Below are positions 5,765 to 12,694 of a stretch of DNA of 15,973 nt, one piece after another; position 1 is the stretch's first letter; each line of letters starts with the position of its first letter. A program made the translations under genes and the position numbers. The DNA lies in assembly GCF_910588395.1 (NCBI RefSeq), contig NZ_CAJUPA010000044.1, forward strand, positions 1-15,973, in the 5' to 3' direction. The notes under the pieces are model-generated. The model worked only from the letters and a program-made list of their open reading frames with translations, did not search any database and was not told where the DNA came from. The stretch comes from an uncultured Faecalibaculum sp. (GTDB lineage: Bacteria; Bacillota_I; Bacilli_A; Erysipelotrichales; Erysipelotrichaceae).

Positions 5765-6973
5765 ATGCCAGAACTGATTCTGCACCCTGAATATATCGAA
5801 GATCCCCAGGTGCTCGTGGATCTGTGTCCCTTCGGGGCCATGGAACTGGATGACCAGGGACAGCTTTCCATCAGCCCGGCCTGCAAAATGTGCCGGCTGT
5901 GTGTCCGCAAGGGACCCAAAGGAGCGGTGGAATTCCGGGAAGACGAAACCCCGAAACCCGCGGTGGACAAATCCGCCTGGAAGGGCATCGCCGTGTATGT
6001 GGATCACGTGGACGGTGACATCCACCCGGTGACCTATGAGCTCATCGGCAAGGCCAGGGAAATGGCCGACCGGATCCACCAGCCGGTGTATGCGCTGTTT
6101 CTGGGTCATGACATTGAAGCCCAGGCCCGCGAACTGCTGCACTACGGCGCAGATCAGGTGGTGGTCTACGACGAGCCGGAACTGGCCCGCTTTGCCATCG
6201 AGCCCTATACAACAGCTTTTGAGGACTTCATCCATGCTTTCCAGCCGGGGTCCATCCTGGTGGGGGCCACAACCGTGGGACGGCAGCTGGCGCCCCGGGT
6301 GGCAGCCCGCATGCACACCGGGCTGACCGCAGACTGCACGATTCTGGAGATGGATGAACAGACCGATCTCTCCCAGATCCGGCCGGCGTTTGGCGGCAAC
6401 ATCATGGCGCACATCAAGACCCCCAACAACCGTCCGCAGATGGCCACGGTCCGGTACAAGATCATGAACGCACCGGAGCGGATGCCACAGGAACAGGGGG
6501 AGATCCTGCACCGGCAGCTGCCTTCGTCGAAGCTGAGTTCCCGCATCGAGGTGCTGGACATCGTTGCCAAGCCCCGGGAGGAATCCATTGAAAACGCCGA
6601 TGTGCTCGTGGTGGCAGGGCGTGGTGTGAAAAAGCCCGAGGATCTGGAGATGCTGCAGAAACTGGCGGATCTGCTGGGAGGACAGCTGGCCTGCACCCGG
6701 CCTCTGGTGGAAGCCGGGGTCATGGATGCCAGAACCCAGATCGGGCTCTCCGGCCGGACGGTGCGCCCGAAGCTCATCATCACCTGCGGGGTATCCGGTG
6801 CGGTGCAGTTTACTGCCGGCATGAACCATGCCGATCAGATTTTCGCCATCAACACCGATCCGGAGGCGCCGATTTTCAAAACCGCCAACTACTGTCTCGT
6901 GCAGGATCTCTATGAGGTGGTGCCTGCACTGATTGACCGGCTGGAAGCCAGGAAAGGAGCGGCTCATGTCTGA
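5765..6973 (+). CDS. etfA: Electron transfer flavoprotein alpha subunit with N-terminal Fe-S domain (EtfA/LctC)
   Basis: The 402-aa partner of EtfB that carries the electron-transferring FAD. It is longer than plain EtfA (about 320-340 aa) because of an N-terminal extension with four cysteines: Cys21 (LCPFGAM), Cys40, Cys43 and Cys46 (ACKMCRLCVRKGP). These fit one [4Fe-4S] cluster in a ferredoxin-like fold, as in EtfA subunits of ferredoxin-linked lactate dehydrogenase complexes. The body shows VGATTVGRQLAPRVAAR, LTADCTIL, RPAFGGNIMAHI and the FAD-binding block GLSGRTVRPKLIITCGVSGA, AGMNHADQIFAINTDPEAPI. The start is supported by AAAGGCAGGAA upstream. The last 8 bases overlap the LDH start, implying translational coupling. 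Confidence 0.93.
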   Translation: MPELILHPEYIEDPQVLVDLCPFGAMELDDQGQLSISPACKMCRLCVRKGPKGAVEFREDETPKPAVDKSAWKGIAVYVDHVDGDIHPVTYELIGKAREMADRIHQPVYALFLGHDIEAQARELLHYGADQVVVYDEPELARFAIEPYTTAFEDFIHAFQPGSILVGATTVGRQLAPRVAARMHTGLTADCTILEMDEQTDLSQIRPAFGGNIMAHIKTPNNRPQMATVRYKIMNAPERMPQEQGEILHRQLPSSKLSSRIEVLDIVAKPREESIENADVLVVAGRGVKKPEDLEMLQKLADLLGGQLACTRPLVEAGVMDARTQIGLSGRTVRPKLIITCGVSGAVQFTAGMNHADQIFAINTDPEAPIFKTANYCLVQDLYEVVPALIDRLEARKGAAHV

Positions 6974-8378
6974 ATACATCTACAAGCGTCTGGATCATGA
7001 TGACATTGACGCACTGCGCCAGCTGATCGGAGACGACAGCCGGCTGCTGTATGGAGAATCTCTGCCGGAGGACTACAGCCACGATGAGCTGGGCGGTGTG
7101 GCTTCGTATCCGGATGTGGTCATCCGGGCGGCATCTGCCCGGGAGGTCTCCGATGTGATGAAGTACGCCTGGGAGCACAGCATTCCCGTGACGCCCCGGG
7201 GCGCCGGCACCGGTCTGGTGGGATCTTCCGTGGCGATGGAACATGGCATCATGCTGGATACCACGCTGATGAATCAGATCCTGGAACTGGATGAAGAGAA
7301 TCTGACGCTGACGGTGGAACCCGGGGTGCTGCTGATGGATCTGGCGGCGTTTGTGGAAGAACGGGGGTTCTTCTATCCTCCTGATCCCGGTGAAAAATCG
7401 GCGACGATCGGCGGGAACATTTCCACCAATGCCGGCGGCATGCGGGCAGTGAAGTACGGCGTCACCCGGGATTTTGTCCGGGGTCTGGAAGTGGTGCTTC
7501 CGGACGGGCGGATCCTGGAATTCGGCGGAAAAGTCGTCAAGAACTCCTCTGGCTACGATCTGAAGGACCTGATCATCGGGTCCGAGGGAACGCTGGGGAT
7601 CATCACAAAGGCAGTGCTGAAACTGCTGCCCAAACCCGCCTGCACGATTTCGCTGCTGGTTCCCTTTCCCAGTCTGCAGCAGGCCATTGACACGGTTCCG
7701 GTGATCGTGAAATCCCGGTACATTCCCACGGCAATCGAGTTCATGCAGCGGCAGGTGATTCAGGATGCGGAAGAGTATCTGGGCAAGCCTTTCCCGGACA
7801 GTTCCGCCGATGCCTATCTTCTGCTGAAATTTGACGGCAGCAGCCGGCAGGAAGTGGATGCGGCTTACGCGGCGGTGGCGGACCTGTGTCTGGAGCAGGG
7901 AGCACTGGATGTGCTGATTTCCGATACGGATGAACGGGAGGAATCCATCTGGAAGGCCCGGGGCGCATTCCTGGAAGCCATCAAAGGGTCCACGACGCTG
8001 ATGGATGAAGTGGATATGGTGGTTCCCCGCAGCTGTGTCAATGACATGGTGGCGTATCTGGATGAGGTCCAGCGTCTGGCGGGGCTGCGGATCAAGAGCT
8101 TCGGTCATGCCGGGGATGGCAACCTGCATGCGTATCTGCTCAAGGATGAGCTGAGCGATGAGGAATGGGAAGCCCGGCTGAAGCAGGCCATGGAGCTTGT
8201 GTACAAAAAAGCCCGGGAGCTTGAAGGGCAGGTATCCGGAGAGCACGGCATCGGCTATGCCAAGAAGCCGTATCTGCGGCAGGCGCTGCCGGAGGCGGAC
8301 TTTGAGCTGATGAACGGCATCAAGGCGGTGTTCGATCCGAAGAACCTTCTGAATCCCCACAAGATTGCCCAGGCATAA
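6966..8378 (+). CDS. lctD: FAD-dependent (D-)lactate dehydrogenase, GlcD/LctD family
   Basis: Flavoprotein of 470 aa predicted to oxidise lactate to pyruvate and pass electrons to EtfAB. In the known LDH-EtfAB complex, NAD+ reduction is made possible by co-oxidation of reduced ferredoxin. The PCMH FAD domain is clear: TPRGAGTGLVGSS (residues 76-88), LTLTVEPGVLLMDL, FYPPDPGEKSATIGGNISTN, AGGMRAVKYGVTRDFVRG, and IIGSEGTLGIIT. The C-terminal FAD-oxidase domain has FGHAGDGNLHAY (His381, Asn386, His388), VSGEHGIGYAKKPYL (Glu426, His427) and NLLNPHKI. ATG 6966 is preferred because AAAGGAG lies 6 nt upstream; an in-frame TTG at 6933 is rejected. The closest alternative is glycolate oxidase subunit GlcD, but an adjacent bifurcating Etf pair favours lactate. 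Stereospecificity is inferred from family. No lactate permease or racemase lies in the window. Confidence 0.9.
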   Translation: MSEYIYKRLDHDDIDALRQLIGDDSRLLYGESLPEDYSHDELGGVASYPDVVIRAASAREVSDVMKYAWEHSIPVTPRGAGTGLVGSSVAMEHGIMLDTTLMNQILELDEENLTLTVEPGVLLMDLAAFVEERGFFYPPDPGEKSATIGGNISTNAGGMRAVKYGVTRDFVRGLEVVLPDGRILEFGGKVVKNSSGYDLKDLIIGSEGTLGIITKAVLKLLPKPACTISLLVPFPSLQQAIDTVPVIVKSRYIPTAIEFMQRQVIQDAEEYLGKPFPDSSADAYLLLKFDGSSRQEVDAAYAAVADLCLEQGALDVLISDTDEREESIWKARGAFLEAIKGSTTLMDEVDMVVPRSCVNDMVAYLDEVQRLAGLRIKSFGHAGDGNLHAYLLKDELSDEEWEARLKQAMELVYKKARELEGQVSGEHGIGYAKKPYLRQALPEADFELMNGIKAVFDPKNLLNPHKIAQA

Positions 8379-8394
8379 ACGACAGGAACAGTCG

Positions 8395-8441
8395 GCAGCC
8401 CGCAGAAATCTGAAAGATTTCTGCGGGCTGCGCGCTGTTTT
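8395..8441 (+). terminator. Long hairpin terminator after the lactate operon
   Basis: A perfect 17-bp inverted repeat, GCAGCCCGCAGAAATCT (8395-8411) with its complement at 8415-8431, has a 3-nt GAA loop. A short T run follows at 8438-8441, separated from the stem by GCGCTG, so termination strength is uncertain. From here to the next terminator (8446-8565) the + strand is G-rich, with three GGGG runs at 8444-8464; no gene is seen there. Confidence 0.75.
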
Positions 8442-8566
8442 ACGGGGATGGTGGTGGGGTGGGGATAGTGAAGAGATTGATGTTATGTGATGGGGAAGTG
8501 AGTGGTGGAGGTCTGCGGACTGCAGGCTGGGGCCACCATCGGCAGGGAAACTTTTGCTGGTGTAAC

Positions 8567-8607
8567 TGAAAAATGCGTACTGCAGCGGGACTGACAGTAC
8601 GCATTTT
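8567..8607 (-). terminator. Rho-independent terminator of the PopT-like gene (possibly bidirectional)
   Basis: AAAATGCGTACTG (8570-8582) pairs with CAGTACGCATTTT (8595-8607), a perfect 13-bp stem. On the minus strand it lies 24 nt after the stop and ends in TTTTT; on the plus strand it ends in TTTT. It therefore probably stops both convergent transcripts. Confidence 0.9.
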
Positions 8608-8631
8608 GTCTGCTTCAGATGACTGGCTGAC

Positions 8632-9483
8632 TTACTCTCCGCCCAGCCGGCTGGCGACGAACCACCCGGCGGCAAAGGTCACGATGCCGGCGATCAGGAT
8701 CCACAGGCTGAATCCGGACCAGTCGGTTCCCATGAGGATCGCCACAGGACTTGCCACGATCAGACCAATGATCGCCCAGTAGGTCTGGGTGGGCCACTTC
8801 GCCATGACCCATTCAATGAGCCGGGCAATGCCGAAGATTCCCACCCCAATGCCGATTCCCATGGGAACCAGATCCGCGCAGGCGGCCATGAGTCCGGTCC
8901 AGTCCAGGTGAAGGAGGGAGGAGATGAAGCTGCTGATGAGGTGCAGCGTGGGTTCATAGTAGCCCAGCAGCATCAGCATCATGCTGCCGGAGACACCGGG
9001 AATGACCATGGTTGCCGCGGCGATCACACCCACCGCAAAGAACAGCAGGGCGTTGACCAGCCCCGGAGTGGTGCTGGCCTGTGCGGACCCGGTTTTCCCT
9101 TCCAGCAGCGCCATGCCCACCACAATGCCGAAAAACAGCACAAAGCAGACCGCCATGCTGGCATCAAAGCCATTGTGCTTCACTTTTGCGGCAATGAAAG
9201 GCAGACTGCCGATGATGAGACCGCAGAAGCATAGATTGGTGGGAATGGGCCAGGCAGCCAGCAGATATTCGAAGAGCTTCGCAAACAGGACCAGGGCCAG
9301 TCCTGCCCCAATGAAGATCGGCAGCAGGAACCGGAGAGATTTCTTCCAGTCCCTGAACAGATGGGTGATGGACTCGATGAGCTGATCGTACAGCCCCATG
9401 GAAACCAGCATGGTTCCCCCGGAAACACCGGGAATGATGTTGGCAATGCCCACCACCATGCCCTGGAGGATTCGTTTCAGCAT
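8632..9483 (-). CDS. popT: DUF368 membrane protein, PopT-type undecaprenyl-phosphate translocase
   Basis: Polytopic membrane protein of 283 aa. DUF368 proteins (PopT) return the lipid carrier undecaprenyl phosphate across the membrane for reuse in cell-wall synthesis; this role is known from work on other bacteria. The hallmark is an internally duplicated motif, and both copies are visible: NIIPGVSGGTM at residues 15-25 and MVIPGVSGSMM at 159-169. Each begins a hydrophobic half made of several membrane segments. The start is set by AAAGGAG about 12 nt upstream on the minus strand, slightly long spacing but with no better choice. It is transcribed alone, divergently from the XRE-pot operon and convergently with the lactate operon. 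With murB it is the second cell-wall gene in the window, though the two are not linked in one unit. Confidence 0.88.
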   Translation of the reverse strand: MLKRILQGMVVGIANIIPGVSGGTMLVSMGLYDQLIESITHLFRDWKKSLRFLLPIFIGAGLALVLFAKLFEYLLAAWPIPTNLCFCGLIIGSLPFIAAKVKHNGFDASMAVCFVLFFGIVVGMALLEGKTGSAQASTTPGLVNALLFFAVGVIAAATMVIPGVSGSMMLMLLGYYEPTLHLISSFISSLLHLDWTGLMAACADLVPMGIGIGVGIFGIARLIEWVMAKWPTQTYWAIIGLIVASPVAILMGTDWSGFSLWILIAGIVTFAAGWFVASRLGGE

Positions 9484-9550
9484 ATGATTTTGTTTCTCCT
9501 TTATTCAGCATCTGGGACAGAGCCCCGGCGGGGACATCTGTTTCTATGGG

Positions 9551-9559
9551 ATTATATCA
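9551..9559 (-). promoter_or_regulatory. Extended -10 promoter for the DUF368 gene
   Basis: On the minus strand TGA precedes a consensus TATAAT (extended -10). No good -35 is seen. The predicted start is near 9544, giving a leader of about 60 nt that contains a GC-rich CCCCG/CGGGG hairpin (around 9519-9532) before the ribosome binding site. It is back-to-back with the promoter of the XRE gene, about 40 nt away. Confidence 0.6.
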
Positions 9560-9596
9560 GGAATCGCAATTTCCGCAGAAAATCCGTGTCTGCCTG

Positions 9597-9624
9597 TTGT
9601 TCCCTGTGGCAAAAACCGTACAAT
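9597..9624 (+). promoter_or_regulatory. Promoter of the XRE-pot operon
   Basis: TTGTTC (9597-9602), a 16-nt spacer and TACAAT (9619-9624) predict a start near 9631. The leader of about 58 nt contains a 5-codon mini-frame (ATG at 9637, MKFRV) ending in TAG inside the palindrome at 9649-9665. Confidence 0.6.
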
Positions 9625-9648
9625 AGGATTTGTGTCATGAAATTTCGT

Positions 9649-9665
9649 GTTTAGTTCTGCTAAAC
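9649..9665. promoter_or_regulatory. Candidate operator palindrome GTTTAG-N5-CTAAAC
   Basis: A perfect 6-bp inverted repeat with a 5-nt centre lies between the predicted transcript start and the XRE start codon. Its position suits autoregulation by the XRE-cupin protein encoded next. A 5'-leader hairpin is the alternative. The assignment is by position only. Confidence 0.4.
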
Positions 9666-9688
9666 CCGGTGACCGGAAAGGAGTCAGC

Positions 9689-10222
9689 ATGGAAATCGGC
9701 AACCGGCTGCGGCAGCGCAGGCAGGCCATGGGCCTGACCCTGGAGGAACTTGCCAGCCGCAGCGAACTCACCAAGGGATTTCTGTCCCAGGTGGAACGGG
9801 ACCTCACTTCCCCCAGCATTTCAACGCTGGAGGACATTCTCGAAGCCCTGGGCACAACCCTGCCGGAGTTTTTCTCCCGCCAGCAGGAAAAGACCCGGGT
9901 GGTATTCACCGCGCCGGACTGGTTTACGGACGAGCAGGAAGGCTACACCATTGACTGGGTGATTCCCAATGCCCAGAAAAACGACATGGAACCCATTCTG
10001 CTGACGCTGAAACCCGGCGGGTGTTATGAAATGAACGCCCATGAGGGCCAGGAATTCGGATATGTGCTCCAGGGATCGGCAAAGCTGGAGCTGCCGGAGC
10101 AGAAACTGACCATCAGCCGGGGCAGCGCTTTTTACCTGGAAGGCGCCGCCAGTCATGTGCTGCGAAACACAGGCGGATCCAAAACCGTGATTTTGTGGGT
10201 GACCACCCCGCCGGCGTTCTGA
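9689..10222 (+). CDS. XRE-family regulator with C-terminal cupin domain (PuuR-like)
   Basis: A 177-aa regulator with an N-terminal XRE helix-turn-helix (IGNRLRQRRQAMGLTLEELA, then SELTKGFLSQVERDLTSPSI, about residues 3-57) and a C-terminal cupin_2 sensor domain (HEGQEFGYVLQGSAKLEL through SRGSAFYLEGAASHVLRNTG). This architecture is that of PuuR-type regulators and is commonly found in front of potABCD in Bacillota, so control of polyamine uptake is likely. The ligand may be a polyamine, but this is inferred. The start is fixed by AAAGGAG (9677-9683) 5 nt before the ATG; an in-frame GTG at 9647 is upstream of the binding site and is rejected. potA follows after 58 nt with no terminator, so the genes are probably one operon. 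Confidence 0.9.
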   Translation: MEIGNRLRQRRQAMGLTLEELASRSELTKGFLSQVERDLTSPSISTLEDILEALGTTLPEFFSRQQEKTRVVFTAPDWFTDEQEGYTIDWVIPNAQKNDMEPILLTLKPGGCYEMNAHEGQEFGYVLQGSAKLELPEQKLTISRGSAFYLEGAASHVLRNTGGSKTVILWVTTPPAF

Positions 10223-10280
10223 GACCGGCCTGCGCCGCTGGCTGTCAAACGGCAGGGAGCGCAACAGAAAAGGAGAGAGC

Positions 10281-11870
10281 ATGGAAAACGAGAAGAACAA
10301 ACTGATTCAGTTCCGGCACATCGTCAAGAACTTTGACGATCAGCAGGTGCTGAAGGGGATTGATCTGGATATATATGAAAACGAGTTTGTGACGCTGCTG
10401 GGACCCTCCGGCTGCGGCAAGACCACGCTGCTGCGGATCCTGGGGGGCTTCATCGACCCGGATGGTGGCGAAGTGATCTTTGATGGCAAGGACATCGCCA
10501 AGCTGCCTCCCTACAAGCGGGAGCTGAACACGGTGTTTCAGAAATACGCCCTGTTTCCCCATCTGAATGTGTATGAAAACATCGCCTTCGGTCTCCGCCT
10601 GCAGAAAATGAGTGAGGACGTCATTGAGCAGAAAGTCAAAAAGATGCTGAAGCTCATCGGCCTGGAGGGGTATGAAAACAAGGATGTGACCCTGATGTCC
10701 GGCGGACAGCAGCAGCGGGTGGCTATTGCCCGGGCGCTGGTCAACGAACCCTCCGTCCTGCTGCTGGACGAGCCTCTGGGTGCCCTGGACCTGAAACTGC
10801 GCAAGGAAATGCAGTACGAACTCAAGCGCATCCAGCAGGAAGTGGGCATCACCTTCATTTTCGTCACCCATGACCAGGAGGAAGCCCTGACGATGTCGGA
10901 CAAGATCGTGGTCATGAAAGAAGGGGAAATCATGCAGGTGGGCACCCCGGAAGACATTTACAACGAACCTGCCAATGCCTATGTGGCGAAGTTTGTCGGT
11001 GAAAGCAACCTGATTCCCGGACGCATGATCCAGGACCGGCTGGTGCGGTTCAATGACACGGACTTCGACTGCGTGGATGCGGGGTTCCGTCCCCAGGAGC
11101 TGGTGGACGTGGTCATCCGGCCGGAGGACATCGACATTGTGGCGCCGGACGCCGGCAAGCTGCAGGGCACTGTGGAATCCGTGCTGTTCAAAGGCGTGCA
11201 CTATGAAGTCATGGTGGAAACCATCCCCGGCACCCACATCACCGTGAACATGCATGTGAACCGCAACGAAGCCAACGAGAAACAGGAAGGCGATCTCCGG
11301 ATTTCCGCCAACAACTTCTATCTGGATCTGGAGGACATGAAGGACTGGGATGACGCGGATCTCATCGCCCGGGCGGATGCCCAGGCCTGGAACGCCGCCA
11401 CGGATGAACTGCTGCCCATCGAACGGGTGCAGACAGATCTCAAGGATGAACTCGGGGAGTACTCCGTGACTTTCCACACCGTGGACGGTCTGTTCATTAC
11501 CCGGAAGATCTGGGTCATTGACCAGAAAGTCGTGGAGAACCGGAAAGTGAACGAAGCGGTCTCCGCCTTCAACTTCTTCAAGACGCCGGACGAGATCCAG
11601 GAATCCATTGCCCTGGACACGGATCTGAAAACCTGGGCCAACGCCCAGGCCTGGAAACTGGACGACGAAAATGAAACCGTGAACCTGTCGGTGGAATATG
11701 ACTTCGATCCGGAAAACATCCGGGAAGGCATTTATCCGGTGACGTTCTGGACCACCGGCCGGGAATTCAAGATCCACACCACGGATTTTGTGGAAGAAGG
11801 CCGCAAGGTGGGACTCACCTTCGAGCCGGAGGACATTCACGTCATGGAAAAAATGGGGTTCAGTGAATGA
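10281..11870 (+). CDS. potA: Spermidine/putrescine ABC transporter ATPase PotA with a tandem-repeat insertion
   Basis: ATPase that powers polyamine import through PotB and PotC. The nucleotide-binding domain is complete: Walker A GPSGCGKTT (41-49), Q-loop QKYALFPHLNVYENI, signature MSGGQQQR (139-146, Met replacing the usual Leu), Walker B LLLDEP (Asp163, catalytic Glu164), and switch FVTHDQEEA (His197). A TOBE region begins near residue 270 (ELVDVVIRPEDIDIV, VESVLFKGVHYEVMVET). The usual family length is about 350-385 aa, but this protein has 529. Between TOBE strands, residues about 336-508 hold two related units (344-416 and 431-505), each with an AQAW motif followed by a GEYSVTFHT / GIYPVTFWT strand pair. 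The normal TOBE ending VGLTFEPEDIHVM then resumes at 510. RBS AAAGGAG precedes the ATG. The stop overlaps the potB start as ATGA. Confidence 0.95.
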   Translation: MENEKNKLIQFRHIVKNFDDQQVLKGIDLDIYENEFVTLLGPSGCGKTTLLRILGGFIDPDGGEVIFDGKDIAKLPPYKRELNTVFQKYALFPHLNVYENIAFGLRLQKMSEDVIEQKVKKMLKLIGLEGYENKDVTLMSGGQQQRVAIARALVNEPSVLLLDEPLGALDLKLRKEMQYELKRIQQEVGITFIFVTHDQEEALTMSDKIVVMKEGEIMQVGTPEDIYNEPANAYVAKFVGESNLIPGRMIQDRLVRFNDTDFDCVDAGFRPQELVDVVIRPEDIDIVAPDAGKLQGTVESVLFKGVHYEVMVETIPGTHITVNMHVNRNEANEKQEGDLRISANNFYLDLEDMKDWDDADLIARADAQAWNAATDELLPIERVQTDLKDELGEYSVTFHTVDGLFITRKIWVIDQKVVENRKVNEAVSAFNFFKTPDEIQESIALDTDLKTWANAQAWKLDDENETVNLSVEYDFDPENIREGIYPVTFWTTGREFKIHTTDFVEEGRKVGLTFEPEDIHVMEKMGFSE

Positions 11871-12694
11871 AGCGGTTCCGTCAGCTGGTGATCCCGTACC
11901 TGGCCTGGAGCCTTGTGATGCTTCTGCTGCCCATGGTCCTGATTGCCTTTTACTCCTTCATCAAAGCAGGAAACTCCATTGTTCATTTTCAGCTGACTCT
12001 GGACAATTACCTCCGGTTTTTCACCGACAGGGACTTTCTGATCATTCTGTGGCGGTCTCTGGCCATTGCTCTGAAAACCACCGGCATCTGCCTGCTGCTG
12101 GGGTATCCCATTGCCTACGTCATCAGCCGCAGCAGCGAAAAAGTCCAGCAGCGTCTGATTCTGGCCATCACCCTGCCCATGTGGATCAACATGCTGGTGC
12201 GCACCTACGCCTGGATCGGACTGCTTTCGGCAGGGGGACCGGTGGAATGGGTGCTGAACCTGCTGCACATACCCCATGGGGAACTGCTGTACACCGAAAC
12301 CGCCGTGCTCATAGGCATGGTGTACAACTTCCTGCCTTTCATGATCCTGCAGATCCAGACTTCTCTGGCGAAAATGGACCGCAGTCTGCTGGAAGCCGCC
12401 AGCGATCTGGGCGCCAACGGCTGGCAGGCCTTCCGGAAAGTCACCCTGCCTCTGTCTCTGCCCGGTGTGGTATCCGGCATTACCCTGGTGTTTCTGCCGG
12501 CGGTTTCCGCTTTCTTTATCCCGAAACTGCTGGGCGGCGGTCAGTATTTCCTGATTGGCAACGTCATCGAAAACCAGTTCATCACCGTGGGGGAATGGAA
12601 CTTCGGTTCTGCCATTTCCATGATCATGGCCGTGCTCATGATGCTGCTCATGATGCTTGTCCGGCGCCTTGACGCCAGAGGAGGCCGGAAATGA
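11867..12694 (+). CDS. potB: Spermidine/putrescine ABC transporter permease PotB
   Basis: Inner-membrane permease of 275 aa with about six membrane segments. The EAA loop that docks on the ATPase is clear: EAASDLGANGWQAFRKVTLP, followed by SLPGVVSGI. The first segment (LVIPYLAWSLVMLLLPMVLI) follows a short positively charged start, and length is normal for PotB. It overlaps potA by ATGA at 11867-11870 and potCD by ATGA at 12691-12694, so translation of the three is coupled and their stoichiometry probably fixed. No separate ribosome binding site is needed. Substrate specificity rests on the PotCD partner. Confidence 0.94.
   Translation: MKRFRQLVIPYLAWSLVMLLLPMVLIAFYSFIKAGNSIVHFQLTLDNYLRFFTDRDFLIILWRSLAIALKTTGICLLLGYPIAYVISRSSEKVQQRLILAITLPMWINMLVRTYAWIGLLSAGGPVEWVLNLLHIPHGELLYTETAVLIGMVYNFLPFMILQIQTSLAKMDRSLLEAASDLGANGWQAFRKVTLPLSLPGVVSGITLVFLPAVSAFFIPKLLGGGQYFLIGNVIENQFITVGEWNFGSAISMIMAVLMMLLMMLVRRLDARGGRK

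Noticed and set aside
6933..6965. In-frame TTG start for the lactate dehydrogenase
   Set aside because: AAAGGAG at 6953-6959 precedes the ATG at 6966 with good spacing, and family members begin near that ATG.
8444..8495. G-quadruplex candidate between lctD and the PopT-type gene
   Set aside because: Only three close GGGG runs are present; the fourth is too far away (about 8492) to meet the usual loop limit.
9511..9537. GC-rich hairpin in the PopT-type gene leader as a riboswitch
   Set aside because: The leader is only about 60 nt and shows one simple CCCCG/CGGGG stem; no known riboswitch core is recognisable.
9647..9688. In-frame GTG start for the XRE-cupin regulator
   Set aside because: It would place the AAAGGAG site inside the coding region and add residues unlike the XRE N-terminus; ATG 9689 has ideal spacing.
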